Part shown: positions 46,225-55,467 of the stretch, piece by piece
Layout: each line of letters starts with the position of its first letter
Numbering within the stretch: the first letter of the stretch is position 1
Assembly (NCBI GenBank): GCA_019638285.1
Contig: JAHBUB010000008.1
Span: 62,001-126,000 of the forward strand
DNA length: 64,000 nt
Source: Cyclobacteriaceae bacterium
Lineage (GTDB): Bacteria; Bacteroidota; Bacteroidia; Cytophagales; Cyclobacteriaceae
Direction of reading: 5' to 3'
The notes under the pieces: generated by a model
Told to the model about the DNA's origin: nothing
The model's database searches: none
Seen by the model: only the letters and a program-made list of their open reading frames with translations
Position numbers and translations under genes: made by a program

Positions 46225-46623
46225 ATGCAGGACAAATTTAAACCAAATGGATATAATTCAGTATCCCCGTATATTATGGTTGGTGGTGCTCAGAAACTTA
46301 TTGATATGCTTGTTCAAATATTTGATGCTAAAGAAAAGAGAAGATATACTCGTTCTGATGGTTCCATAATGCACGCTGAAATTCAAATAGATGATTCTGT
46401 GCTTATGTTAGCGGAGGCCAATGACAAATATCCGGCCTATCAATTTTGGATGCATATATATGTACCCAATGTGGATATGATTTTTGAGAAAGCCATCAGT
46501 TATGGTTGCGAAATAATAGAAAGACCAATTGAAAAGGAAGGTGATTCAGACCGAAGAGGAACCTTCAAAGATTTTGCTGGAAATTTTTGGGCGATTGCGA
46601 CTCAGGTGAGAGAAGAAAAATAA
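46225..46623 (+). CDS. VOC (glyoxalase/bleomycin-resistance fold) family protein
   Basis: A 132-aa VOC protein of the PhnB-like type. It begins QDKFKPNGYNSVSPYIMVGGAQKLIDML and has the beta-alpha-beta-beta-beta pattern: RSDGSIMHAEIQIDDSVLMLAEA, FWMHIYVPNVDMIFEKA, and the terminal RGTFKDFAGNFWAIAT. The His and Glu metal-ligand positions can be seen but not proven. The reaction is unknown; family members include dioxygenases, fosfomycin-resistance enzymes and epimerases. ATG 46225 is used instead of an in-frame GTG at 46219. Confidence 0.8.
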   Translation: MQDKFKPNGYNSVSPYIMVGGAQKLIDMLVQIFDAKEKRRYTRSDGSIMHAEIQIDDSVLMLAEANDKYPAYQFWMHIYVPNVDMIFEKAISYGCEIIERPIEKEGDSDRRGTFKDFAGNFWAIATQVREEK

Positions 46624-46682
46624 CGAACGGTTAAAGATATATCAAGTGCTTCACTGCTTATCAGAATAAGGGTACTGCTCAC

Positions 46683-46814
46683 GCACTTTTTGTGTTTTGC
46701 AATTGTTTTGAAGTTCGTGGGTATTTCATGGTGACGCGCGCTTGCTGGATATCCGTTGGGGTAATAAGTTCTTTGTTACATTTTACAAGACTTGAAGGAA
46801 TGCACAAAAAGTGC
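46683..46814. repeat. 12-bp inverted repeat element before catalase
   Basis: GCACTTTTTGTG (46683-46694) is exactly inverted as CACAAAAAGTGC (46803-46814) with a centre of about 108 bp. The right copy is also a small GCAC-AAAAA-GTGC hairpin. The spacer contains no ORF of note, which suggests a noncoding palindromic element about 130 bp long. Confidence 0.6.
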
Positions 46815-46916
46815 TAATTTGGAGTGACTTATGTGAGGAGGCACACCTACTCTCGTGCACGGTCGATAAGGAGTATATTTAAATCATTAAATCGAATTAT
46901 CTAAAACAATTATAAA

Positions 46917-48377
46917 ATGAAGGAAGAAAAGAAAAAGCTCACATCGGTTTCGGGCAGACCAATCGCTGAAAATCAAAATGTAAAAACGGCAGGAAGGAAA
47001 GGCCCCATGCTATTAGAAGACTTTTGGTTCCTTGAAAAACTAGCTCACTTCGACAGAGAAGTAATTCCTGAAAGAAGAATGCATGCAAAGGGATCTGGAG
47101 CATTTGGTACGTTTACAGTTACACACGACATTACCAAATACACAAAGGCCAAGATATTTTCTAAAATTGGTAAAAAGACCGAGATGTTTGCCAGGTTTTC
47201 AACCGTGGCCGGAGAACGTGGTGCTGCCGATGCAGAAAGGGATATTCGGGGATTTGCATTGAAGTTTTATACAGAAGAGGGTAATTGGGATTTGGCAGGA
47301 AACAATACGCCTGTATTCTTTATGAAAGATCCTTATAAATTCACGGACCTCAACAAGGCTGTAAAACGCGATCCAAAAACAAACCTTCGAAGTGCTAATC
47401 ATAATTGGGATTTTTGGACACTGCTGCCTGAGGCGCTTCACCAAGTTACTATTGTAATGAGCGATAGGGGTATTCCGAAATCCTATAGAAATATGCACGG
47501 TTTTGGGAGCCATACCTTTAGTTTTATCAATGCTAAAAATGAAAGACATTGGGTGAAATTTCATTTTAGATGCATGCAAGGGATTAAAAACCTTACCAAT
47601 GCAGAGGCCAAAGAAATCATTGGCAGTGACAGAGAAAGTAATCAAAGGGATTTATTTACTGCTATTGAAAAAGGCGATTTTCCTAAATGGGAACTAAAAG
47701 TTCAGATTATGCCAGAAGCAGATGCCAAGACCTATCGTTTTGACCCCTTCGACTTGACCAAAGTATGGCCGCATGGTGATTATCCATTGATAGATGTGGG
47801 CGTTATGGAACTCAATAGAAATCCGGAGAATTATTTTGCAGATGTGGAACAAGCAGCTTTCAATCCCGCAAATGTGGTCCCTGGAATAGGTTTCTCTCCG
47901 GATAGGATGTTACAAGGAAGATTGTTTTCTTATGGTGACGCACAGCGCTATAGATTGGGCGTGAATCATTATCAAATCCCTGTAAACCAACCAAAATGTC
48001 CTTATCACAATTTTCACCGTGATGGTGCCATGCGGGTAGATGGCAATGAGGGCTCTACCCTGCATTATGAACCAAATAGCTACGGACAGTGGCAGGAGCA
48101 AAAGGAATTTGCTGAACCTGCTTTAGAATTGGAAGGGGCGGCATTTCATTATGACCACCGAGAAGATGAAGACTACTTTACCCAACCCGGCAATCTGTTT
48201 AGACTTATGACACCCGAGCAAAAGCAAGTGTTGTTTGAGAATACAGCTGGTGAAGTTGGAGGAGCTGAAAAATTCATTCAAGAAAGGCATATTTCTAATT
48301 GCTATAAAGCAGACCCGGAATATGGAAAGGGTGTTGCCAAGGCCTTGGGAATAAAGATGAGTGACCTGAAGTTGTAA
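46917..48377 (+). CDS. katA: Catalase (heme, monofunctional, small-subunit)
   Basis: Dismutates hydrogen peroxide in the cytoplasm. The 486-aa protein is a small-subunit monofunctional catalase. It has the active-site His in [46 protein letters not shown], Asn in [12 protein letters not shown], and the proximal heme Tyr in [17 protein letters not shown]. Length and motif order match small-subunit (clade 3-type) catalases. It is monocistronic, flanked by spacers of about 290 bp that carry inverted repeats. Confidence 0.96.
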   Translation: MKEEKKKLTSVSGRPIAENQNVKTAGRKGPMLLEDFWFLEKLAHFDREVIPERRMHAKGSGAFGTFTVTHDITKYTKAKIFSKIGKKTEMFARFSTVAGERGAADAERDIRGFALKFYTEEGNWDLAGNNTPVFFMKDPYKFTDLNKAVKRDPKTNLRSANHNWDFWTLLPEALHQVTIVMSDRGIPKSYRNMHGFGSHTFSFINAKNERHWVKFHFRCMQGIKNLTNAEAKEIIGSDRESNQRDLFTAIEKGDFPKWELKVQIMPEADAKTYRFDPFDLTKVWPHGDYPLIDVGVMELNRNPENYFADVEQAAFNPANVVPGIGFSPDRMLQGRLFSYGDAQRYRLGVNHYQIPVNQPKCPYHNFHRDGAMRVDGNEGSTLHYEPNSYGQWQEQKEFAEPALELEGAAFHYDHREDEDYFTQPGNLFRLMTPEQKQVLFENTAGEVGGAEKFIQERHISNCYKADPEYGKGVAKALGIKMSDLKL

Positions 48378-48392
48378 TAACAGACTCCCCAT

Positions 48393-48499
48393 AACAGCAG
48401 CTACCCAATATTGGCGGGACAATGCGAATATAAATTTTGACGTGTACCGTCAGTTTATTGTTCCAAACAGCCATCTTGGGTAGCTGAAAACTGTTGGAC
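48393..48499. repeat. Imperfect palindrome resembling an attC-type recombination site
   Basis: Left arm AACAG-CAGCTACCCAA (48393-48408) pairs with TTGGGTAGCTG-AAAA-CTGTT (48476-48495), leaving a 4-base bulge. The right end reads GTTGGAC (48493-48499), which fits GTTRRRY. The matching left box reads CCATAAC and is only partly complementary. At about 107 bp this fits an attC-like size, but no integrase is visible. Confidence 0.45.
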
Positions 48500-48673
48500 A
48501 TCATATAATTAACCTGGAATACCCCTAAGAATATCGTTTATGACCTGAAACAGGTGCTTTTAAGTTGTTTATTTTGAATTAGTCTAAATAAAAATGCAAT
48601 ATCGCATGGACGAAGGCATTGAGGGCTGATGCTCTTAATGAGATGAAGAGAGTAACAAAATAAGCGATCAAGC

Positions 48674-49450
48674 ATGTCAAATAAAGCAATAAATACAGAA
48701 CAGGGCCATTGGATATTGGCGAAAATGGGCAAAAGGGTTTTACGCCCGGGAGGGAAGGAACTCACACTTAAACTTATCAATAATCTAAAAATCGAGCACA
48801 CAGATGATATCGTAGAGTTTGCCCCTGGATTGGGGTACACTGCATCGGTTACTTTGCAAAAGCAACCAAAGACCTATACGGGCATTGAACTCAATGAAGA
48901 AGTTGCGGGAATTTTAAGGAAGACGATTAAAGGCAATGACAGAAAGATTATTGTTGGTAACGCTTCCGATTCTACGCTCAAAGAAGATGCTGCAGATAAA
49001 GTGTATGGGGAAGCAATGCTTACCATGCATGCAGATCATAGAAAATCTGAAATTATACGTGAAGCACATCGTATATTAAAGAAAGGGGGATTGTATGGTA
49101 TACATGAACTTGGTTTGTATCCCAATGACCTCAACGAAGAGATAAAAGGAGACATACAGAAACAGCTGGCCCAGACAATTAAGGTAAACGCGAGACCCTT
49201 GACCCAAAGTGAATGGACTACTTTATTAGAAAATGAGGGATTCAAGATTGTGAAGGTAGAGACTAACGCGATGGCTTTGCTAGAGCCAAAACGCATGATA
49301 GATGATGAAGGATTTTTCAGGACGCTTAAAATTGTATTTAATATTTTGACACACTCCAATGCGCGCAAGCGGATAGTAGCCATGCGAAATACATTTCGCA
49401 AGTATGATAAGTATCTGAATGCAGTAGCCATAGTGGCCGAGAAGAAATAG
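48674..49450 (+). CDS. Class I SAM-dependent methyltransferase
   Basis: A 258-aa methyltransferase of the UbiE/Methyltransf_11 kind. Motif I is VEFAPGLGYTASV, the acidic second-strand residue is in GIELNEEV, motif II is ADKVYGEAMLTMH, and RILKKGGLYGIHEL marks the post-motif region. The substrate is unknown. It lies between catalase and a VTT-like membrane protein, all in the same direction but with long spacers, so an operon is not certain. Confidence 0.82.
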   Translation: MSNKAINTEQGHWILAKMGKRVLRPGGKELTLKLINNLKIEHTDDIVEFAPGLGYTASVTLQKQPKTYTGIELNEEVAGILRKTIKGNDRKIIVGNASDSTLKEDAADKVYGEAMLTMHADHRKSEIIREAHRILKKGGLYGIHELGLYPNDLNEEIKGDIQKQLAQTIKVNARPLTQSEWTTLLENEGFKIVKVETNAMALLEPKRMIDDEGFFRTLKIVFNILTHSNARKRIVAMRNTFRKYDKYLNAVAIVAEKK

Positions 49451-49605
49451 CCTGCACCTAACAGCAGCCACTCAAAAGGAAAGGGTTCTCGTTCCACAAA
49501 CAGCTTTGCGGTCGATAGTTGTTTGGTTTTCAACCCGATCACTACCCAAGAGAGTTATGTGGCAAAAGCCGCGTCTTTCGGATAATCGCGAAACATTAGC
49601 GATCA
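49451..49605. other. Spacer with CCTAACAGCAGCC motif
   Basis: The spacer contains ACCTAACAGCAGCCACTC near 49456, which shares TAACAGCAGC with the palindrome after catalase, and GTTATGT near 49554. It looks like a decayed relative of that element; no gene is present. Confidence 0.35.
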
Positions 49606-50238
49606 TTGCAAAATAATTTTCTTATTAAAAGAAATCCCCGGAAAATGTGGTGGCAATATTTGTTGGTTTTTGCAGGTGCTTTGATATTTGACATAGTGCC
49701 CTTTCCTTTCCCGCCTGCGTTTACGGTAATGGTATTTCTTCAGATAATTTTTCGCTTAGATGTATGGTTAGTAATTGCAGTAGGGGTGGCAGGTTCAGTT
49801 TTGGGCAGATACATTCTTCTTCTGTATGCTCCGCTAATCGCAGAAAAGTATTTAAAAGTCTCGAAGAATAAAGACATTCAATTTCTTGGAGAAAAAATGA
49901 AAGAGAACTTGTGGAAAGGCCAATTGGTCATACTTAGTTATTCATTATTACCACTTCCCACTACGCCTCTTTTTTTAGGAGCAGGCATTTCCAAACTAAA
50001 GCCCGTATATATCATACCTGTATTTATCATTGGCAAATTTATGAGTGACACTATCGCATTGCATGCTGGGAAATATGCCTCAGAAAATGTCCAAAGTATT
50101 ATCGACAATGCATTATCCTGGCAGTCTATTTCAAGTCTTTTATTGGGCTTATTACTGATCTTTTGTCTTTTGTTCATAGACTGGCGTACTTTAATTCAAA
50201 CAAAGAAATTGTTGTTAAATTTTAGAATTTTGAAATAG
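49606..50238 (+). CDS. Polytopic membrane protein, VTT/DedA-like
   Basis: A 210-aa membrane protein with about five hydrophobic segments. VFAGALIFDIVPFPFPPAFT and GVAGSVLGRYILLLYA resemble the reentrant loop region of VTT/DedA-like proteins (small-molecule or lipid flippases), and LLPLPTTPLFLGAGISKL fits the second such loop. Function is not settled. The first codon is a TTG at 49606; an ATG at 49645 (MWWQYLLVF) is an equally possible start. Confidence 0.65.
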   Translation: MQNNFLIKRNPRKMWWQYLLVFAGALIFDIVPFPFPPAFTVMVFLQIIFRLDVWLVIAVGVAGSVLGRYILLLYAPLIAEKYLKVSKNKDIQFLGEKMKENLWKGQLVILSYSLLPLPTTPLFLGAGISKLKPVYIIPVFIIGKFMSDTIALHAGKYASENVQSIIDNALSWQSISSLLLGLLLIFCLLFIDWRTLIQTKKLLLNFRILK

Positions 50239-50366
50239 ATACGCCATTCTTAACTCGTAGATCAATTGTTGAGAACAACGAATCACTAACACGGGTTTTG
50301 TACTTTGGCTCAAGTCTAATAAACCTTAGAATACATTATAATTATAGTTTATCTTTATAAGAAATC

Positions 50367-50657
50367 ATGATTATGAAAAACACTAGACTTATCATTATTG
50401 TTCTTGTTATTGGAACAATGTTGCTTATACCCCTAGTGGCGATGCAATTCACCAATGAAGTAAATTGGAAATTGATGGATTTTGTTGTCGCAGGTGTTTT
50501 ACTACTCGGCACTGGACTATTAGCAGAGCTAGTGATAAGGAAAGTAAAGAATATAAGGTACAGAGTAGTGATTGTTCTAGGGCTTCTGATGGCCCTCCTT
50601 CTTATTTGGGCAGACCTTGCAGTAGGTATCTTTGGGACACCACTGAGTGGAAGTTAA
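50367..50657 (+). CDS. Small three-helix membrane protein
   Basis: A 96-aa protein with three transmembrane segments (IIIVLVIGTMLLIPLVAM, DFVVAGVLLLGTGLLAELV, VVIVLGLLMALLLIWADLAV) and a short Gly/Ser C-terminus. It resembles small uncharacterised integral membrane proteins common in Flavobacteriia and Cytophagales. No enzymatic motif. It starts at ATG 50367, with a second ATG two codons on. Confidence 0.6.
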   Translation: MIMKNTRLIIIVLVIGTMLLIPLVAMQFTNEVNWKLMDFVVAGVLLLGTGLLAELVIRKVKNIRYRVVIVLGLLMALLLIWADLAVGIFGTPLSGS

Positions 50658-50670
50658 AGAAATATTAGGG

Positions 50671-51723
50671 CTATGCTTTAACTAAGGTCGCTTGCTTTCC
50701 AAGCTGCGAGCACATATCAATCATATCTCGCAGTACTGCTGCAGAAGTTCCTTTGGGATCCGCTTCGTAGTTTTTCATGGATATGGATTCGTATAAATCT
50801 GTTTTTACTTCCAATCCCATTTCCCACCCATTGCACGATCCCAGGAATGAATCTTTAGCTATTACGGTGGGCTTTACGGAAAGATGCCAGCTTCCTTTGT
50901 GATAAGCCGATGCTACTAATTTTATTTTACTATTATTTTGTTCAGCCTCCTTTATTGCTTCTGGGGTTACCTTCTCAATGCCTTCCATTTCTATATCTTT
51001 AATCAAGCCATCGAAATCAGCAAAGCTTTTCATGATGAGGTAAAGTTTGTTGGCAGTGTCCTGTCCACTTATGTCCAGGGTGGGGTCTGATTCGGCTGCC
51101 CCAATGCGTTGAGCTTCTCTGATGGCCTCGTCCATGTTGCCCCCCTTTTCCAATTCTTCTAGTACAAAATTACTGGTAGCATTAAAAATTCCTTGTAAGC
51201 TTATTGATGATATTAACTTTAAGTCGCGCTTTAATACATTGATCACAGGCAGGCCTCCGCATACGGTAGCGCTGTATAAAATTTTTGTTTTATGTTCTTT
51301 GGCGAGTTTGCACAAATCATTAAAAGCCAAAACCAGTGGTGCTTTATTGGCAAACACAATGGCCCAGCCTTTTGCCAGTGCGTTTTTTATTAGCTGTGTT
51401 CCTGGATTCTTTGGGGTCAGGTTTACAGGGGATGCATCAATGAGCAGATCAGCTTCTACACAATGAGCTATCTCTTCTGTAGGTTTAGGGATGAATCCGG
51501 TGATTTCATTTACTTTTCCTTTATTAAATTTGAGATTAACCAACTCTTCATAACCAAAGCCTTTTTCGTTCACCGCCATTCCGGATGAATCAATGACCCC
51601 CACTATTATGAATTGTAAATCATGTTTCGTGGCAATCTCTTTTTCCTTGTCGATTAATATTTTAAGCAATCCCTGATTTACATTGCCTAACCCAACGAGG
51701 ACGGTCCGCACTTTTTTAATCAT
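50671..51723 (-). CDS. hom: Homoserine dehydrogenase
   Basis: Reduces aspartate semialdehyde to homoserine for threonine and methionine synthesis. The 350-aa protein has the NAD(P)-binding start VRTVLVGLGNVNQGLLKIL, VFANKAPLVLAF, CGGLPVINVLKRDL and the catalytic segment GAAESDPTLDISGQDTANKL with the catalytic Asp/Lys region. It is the short form without an ACT domain or aspartokinase fusion. It is 7 bp from the upstream class V aminotransferase, so likely the second gene of a two-gene operon. Homoserine also feeds the transsulfuration branch (see 8161). Confidence 0.93.
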   Translation of the reverse strand: MIKKVRTVLVGLGNVNQGLLKILIDKEKEIATKHDLQFIIVGVIDSSGMAVNEKGFGYEELVNLKFNKGKVNEITGFIPKPTEEIAHCVEADLLIDASPVNLTPKNPGTQLIKNALAKGWAIVFANKAPLVLAFNDLCKLAKEHKTKILYSATVCGGLPVINVLKRDLKLISSISLQGIFNATSNFVLEELEKGGNMDEAIREAQRIGAAESDPTLDISGQDTANKLYLIMKSFADFDGLIKDIEMEGIEKVTPEAIKEAEQNNSKIKLVASAYHKGSWHLSVKPTVIAKDSFLGSCNGWEMGLEVKTDLYESISMKNYEADPKGTSAAVLRDMIDMCSQLGKQATLVKA

Positions 51724-51730
51724 AAGATGT

Positions 51731-52996
51731 CTAAGCGTTACCCATTTCTTTCAGCGCCTTAACAAATACATCCAGTTCTTTTGTGGTGGTGTATACATTA
51801 GGCGAAATCCGGCAACCATGCACATTCGATTCATCAATGGCCACAGTAAAAATCTTATACTTTTTCATCAACGTGTCGGCAAGATCTTTCGGTTTCATCC
51901 CGTTGATGCCTACATTGGCAATGCCGCACGATAGCTTCGGATCTTCCGGTGTATTGATTATGATGTTTCCTTGTCCTCTTACCTGATCTGACCAATAACG
52001 TTGAAGATATCTTAGTCTTTCTTCTTTTCTGTCCCTGCCAATTTTCAGATAGTAATCAATGGCATTGCCGATGGCAAGGTCTGTATGAGCAGGATGGGTG
52101 CCTATGTGATTGAGGCTGGCAATGTCATTGGGTTCTTTGTCACTACCAGCTAGTAGGGGCCATACTTGATCTACCTTTCCCTTTTTAACATATAAAAATC
52201 CAGCGCCCAGTGGTACGCTTAACCACTTGTGCAGACTTGTTCCGTAGTAGTCGCAATCCAGGTCTTTCATTGAGAAATTAATGTGAGCAAAAGCATGAGC
52301 GCCATCCACCATTACCAGCACGCCTCTTTTGTGCGCCATGTCACAAATTTTTCTTATAGGAAGAATATGACCGGTGATGTTTACCATATGACAAACCATC
52401 AGCAGTTTGGTTTTATCTGTAATGGCACTCGCATATAAGTCAACAATTTCCTGATCTGATTTTGGGTGAACGGGCACGGAAACTGTTTTGTTAACTATAC
52501 CATAACGTTTGGCAGCCAGTTTGAACTGAAGACGCATGGAGAAATAATCTTGTTCTGCCATTACTGCTTCATCGCCTTCTTTCCAGTGCATACCGCTGAC
52601 CACTATATCAAGCGATTCGGTAGTATTGCGTGTGATGATCATTTCTTCTTTATCACAACCCGCCAGATCAGCCAACTTAGCGGCCATGGCTTGCTTATTT
52701 TGCCACTGAACGGTGCGCATATAATAGGAACCTTGATAGTTCACTTCGCGCACATGATTGATATAGTTCTCTAATGTCTCCTGCGGGAGGAAGCAGTAGT
52801 ATCCGTTTTCCAGGTTGATGTAATCAGGTTTTAATTTGTACCCTCCTCTGATCTTTGCCCAGAAGTCTTCGTCTTTGGCGACTGTGCTGGATGGCAGGTG
52901 CTCAACACTGCGTAACAAATTATCCATAGCATGGATAGAAGGGGAGGCACTCAGACCTAGCAGAGTGAGTTGTTTAAGAAATGATCGCTTGTCCAT
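51731..52996 (-). CDS. Exported class V aminotransferase (isopenicillin-N-epimerase-like)
   Basis: A 421-aa PLP enzyme with an N-terminal hydrophobic stretch (KQLTLLGLSASPSIHA) that resembles an export signal, though without a clear twin Arg (it reads DKRSFLKQL). The fold-type I body has TRNTTESLDIVVSGMHW, MVDGAHAFAH and the PLP lysine in YYGTSLHKWLSVPLGAGFLYVKKG. It resembles the isopenicillin N epimerase/cysteine desulfurase-like class. The substrate is unknown. It lies immediately upstream of homoserine dehydrogenase, though no logical connection is obvious. Confidence 0.85.
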   Translation of the reverse strand: MDKRSFLKQLTLLGLSASPSIHAMDNLLRSVEHLPSSTVAKDEDFWAKIRGGYKLKPDYINLENGYYCFLPQETLENYINHVREVNYQGSYYMRTVQWQNKQAMAAKLADLAGCDKEEMIITRNTTESLDIVVSGMHWKEGDEAVMAEQDYFSMRLQFKLAAKRYGIVNKTVSVPVHPKSDQEIVDLYASAITDKTKLLMVCHMVNITGHILPIRKICDMAHKRGVLVMVDGAHAFAHINFSMKDLDCDYYGTSLHKWLSVPLGAGFLYVKKGKVDQVWPLLAGSDKEPNDIASLNHIGTHPAHTDLAIGNAIDYYLKIGRDRKEERLRYLQRYWSDQVRGQGNIIINTPEDPKLSCGIANVGINGMKPKDLADTLMKKYKIFTVAIDESNVHGCRISPNVYTTTKELDVFVKALKEMGNA

Positions 52997-53454
52997 AATT
53001 ACGGTTTAGTCGAATTAAGGTATATAATTGGGTTTGTAAAAACAACCTTGTTTTATATAGTGGCACGCACAAGCATTTCATTGGTAATGATCTCTTAATT
53101 CTTTGTTCGGATAGAAAGAAATCATAGCCCATTTTTTTTGCTACTATGGGTAGGAATATGATGGGAACATGGTTTCTCGCGCTTTGTGCTTTCTCTTTTT
53201 TGATTAATTGGTTGTAGCTCGTGATTTATTGCTTCTCACTTCTGGTTGAGGGGTTGTGGCTTTTGATCCGTCCGGTCTTACTCATGGTTTTAGCCTCGAG
53301 GCTTTTGGTAGGTGGCCTTCGCCTCATTATTTATGTTTTTTTCTCCTTTGGTTAGGCGCACTCTGGTTAGGTTACTCATCAATAAAGCAATCTTCCATAC
53401 TTTTCATTTTCTAGTGATTCTTAGCTAATCACTTGTCTAATTGATTCTTCACGT
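52997..53454. other. Long spacer without a recognisable gene
   Basis: About 460 bp, GT-rich on the plus strand, with a palindrome AGCCTCGAGGCT near 53290. No convincing ORF on either strand. The stretch looks like decayed DNA. Confidence 0.5.
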
Positions 53455-53462
53455 TAACTTTG
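53433..53462 (+). promoter_or_regulatory. Bacteroidota-type promoter for the CbiX-like gene
   Basis: TTG at 53433-53435, a 19-bp spacer, then TAACTTTG at 53455-53462. This matches the phylum's consensus TTTG-N19-21-TAnnTTTG and lies 40 bp before the ATG at 53503. Confidence 0.7.
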
Positions 53463-53502
53463 TAGTTTATATTTAATCTAAATAAGAATAATAAATCTTA
53501 CT

Positions 53503-54486
53503 ATGAGACAAAAAGTCTATTTCAGCTTGATTCTGCTGCTTTTCACAGTTTCTGTTTATGCTCAACACTCCAAGATAGGTGTGATGGTGTTGGCACATGG
53601 AGGTGCCCAGGAGTGGAACCAAATGATTATAGATGCCACAAAAGGCATATCGGCCAGGTATCCCACAGAGGTAGCCTTCGGTATGGCCCTCCCGCGTACA
53701 ATGCAGGCATCCATTGATAAATTGGAAGGCATGGGAGTTAATAAAATTGTCGTAATTCCTCTTTTTATCTCATCGCACAGTTTTATTATAAGGCAATCAG
53801 AATACTTGTTGGGCTTAAGGGAAGAACTTGCTGATCCTCCGATGGTGATGGATCACTCCATGGAACCAACGGCCAGCGCCAACACTCAAAGTCATGGGAG
53901 CGATAGTCATGCCATGATGGGGCATACCCAGGCTGCACAACCTGCATCCGATCATAGTATGCACGACCAGAAAATGACGTTGGAGCGCCTCCACACTAAA
54001 TCAAAAATTATTTTTACCAAGCCGCTGGACGATCATCCCATCGTAGCCAATATTATTTTTCAGAGAATTAATGAATTGAGTAAAAATCCATCCAACGAAA
54101 TGGTGATACTGGTGGGGCATGGACCCAATCCGGAGGAGGATAATAAAAAATGGGTTGCAGATATGGAAAGTGTTTCGGATCAGGTTAGGACACTTCAAAA
54201 GAAATCGAAGAAAGTATCCAAGATGATTTTGGCGGTTACAGTACGTGATGATGCTGATCCGGATATTTATAATCAGGCAAAGGAAAATTTAAGGAACCTA
54301 GTAGTTCAAGGTGGTAAGCAAGGGGATGTGATTGTGGTGCCGTTGTTTCTTTCTCGTGGAGGAGCAGAACAGAAAATAATAACTCGATTGGAGGGACTAA
54401 CTTATTTGTGGAATGGACATACGCTGCTACCGGATCCAAGGATTTCTGACTTTATTAATCAGTCCGTTGCCAACGCATTGAAATAA
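53503..54486 (+). CDS. Exported CbiX-like (sirohydrochlorin chelatase family) protein with His/Met-rich insert
   Basis: A 327-aa protein with a signal peptide (MRQKVYFSLILLLFTVSVYAQ), then two chelatase-like halves: KIGVMVLAHGGAQEWNQMI with VVIPLFISSHSF, and MVILVGHGPNPEED with VVPLFLSRGGAEQKI. They are joined by an insert around residues 120-155 rich in His and Met (HSMEPTASANTQSHGSDSH, HTQAAQPASDHSMHDQK). CbiX enzymes insert cobalt or nickel into tetrapyrroles in the cytoplasm, but this one is predicted to be exported and so may bind or deliver a metal rather than make cofactors. Its own promoter is at 53433-53462. Confidence 0.82.
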   Translation: MRQKVYFSLILLLFTVSVYAQHSKIGVMVLAHGGAQEWNQMIIDATKGISARYPTEVAFGMALPRTMQASIDKLEGMGVNKIVVIPLFISSHSFIIRQSEYLLGLREELADPPMVMDHSMEPTASANTQSHGSDSHAMMGHTQAAQPASDHSMHDQKMTLERLHTKSKIIFTKPLDDHPIVANIIFQRINELSKNPSNEMVILVGHGPNPEEDNKKWVADMESVSDQVRTLQKKSKKVSKMILAVTVRDDADPDIYNQAKENLRNLVVQGGKQGDVIVVPLFLSRGGAEQKIITRLEGLTYLWNGHTLLPDPRISDFINQSVANALK

Positions 54487-54492
54487 GTCTTG

Positions 54493-55449
54493 TCAGCGTT
54501 GGGTAGGTTTTGTCTGAAAACGAATGTACCGTGAAATACTAGCAGAAATAAACCCACTATTGGTAAGGGAAGCGTCTTCTTCATGGGTGAGGAGTTTGGG
54601 AATGTTGTAGGTGTAGGAGAGTAGGAAGTTCCAATCCTTGATCGTTGTACTTAATGGGGCCGTGAATGAATAATTCATTATTCCGAAGTCGGCCCCCTGA
54701 TTTGTATAATAGAGGGGCAGCCCTTTTCTTATTCTTAAAACTGCTCCGGCCAATGTTTTTGCATAAGGAACAAGTTCATCATACTGTTCGCTGCCCAAAA
54801 GTAAATTGAACGAAGGATAGAACAGGATTCTATTTATTTTTCTCCAGTTCTTCTTTTCCAGATTGAGCATAACACCCGGCATCACCCGATGCCCGGTTTT
54901 GTCGCCAAACAAGAAAGTATAATCCAGTCGAAAGGTGAGGGGCTTAACATCAATAAAATTGGACAGGCTGGCACTGTTGGTATAACTTACCGTTACACCC
55001 TCTCCCAGGTTGGAGTATAGGTAACGGCTATACTCACCAAGGAATGACCATTTTGGCGAGATGACTCCAATATAGCCTGCAGACAATAGGGTCAGGTAGT
55101 AGCTGGGATCAAACTCGCTGCTCCAGTAGCCTGAGGCATCGATGTATGCACCACTTTTGTGATAGTAGGAGACCCCAGGGGAGAGACCAAACTGACTGAT
55201 ACCCAGTGTTCTTGCTGAAGAATTTGCGTTGCTATTGTACCCCATACGCACAGCCACCATGGATTTGTTTTCTATGTCCTTCAATTGAAGAAGACTATCG
55301 ATCAGATTAAATATAGAAAGTGAGTCTTCCAGTGAAAGCAGTGAATCTGAATCTTCGAAATTACGCAACAGGGAATCAGCCTGCTGTCCTTTGGAGGAGA
55401 ACGCGCATAGAGACAAGAGGCTGATCAGTAAGAATGCGCTTTGCTTCAA
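54493..55449 (-). CDS. Predicted outer-membrane beta-barrel protein
   Basis: A 318-aa protein with signal peptide MKQSAFLLISLLSLCAFSSKGQ, a Ser/Leu/Asp-rich linker (LLSLEDSLSIFNLIDSLLQL), then about ten amphipathic beta strands alternating with turns (VAVRMGYNSNANSS, GVSYYHKSGAYIDASGYW, YLTLLSAGYIG) and a terminal aromatic strand (FISASISRYIRFQ). It is likely an outer-membrane barrel. I recognise no family name. It is the last gene of the sigma-factor cluster. Confidence 0.7.
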   Translation of the reverse strand: MKQSAFLLISLLSLCAFSSKGQQADSLLRNFEDSDSLLSLEDSLSIFNLIDSLLQLKDIENKSMVAVRMGYNSNANSSARTLGISQFGLSPGVSYYHKSGAYIDASGYWSSEFDPSYYLTLLSAGYIGVISPKWSFLGEYSRYLYSNLGEGVTVSYTNSASLSNFIDVKPLTFRLDYTFLFGDKTGHRVMPGVMLNLEKKNWRKINRILFYPSFNLLLGSEQYDELVPYAKTLAGAVLRIRKGLPLYYTNQGADFGIMNYSFTAPLSTTIKDWNFLLSYTYNIPKLLTHEEDASLTNSGFISASISRYIRFQTKPTQR

Positions 55450-55467
55450 AGTCAGTTATTATTTTTT

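Noticed and set aside
52997..53502. Possible tRNA or small RNA in the long spacer before the CbiX-like gene
   Set aside because: No TTC-type T-loop, acceptor stem or other tRNA feature could be found; no tRNA was seen anywhere in the window.
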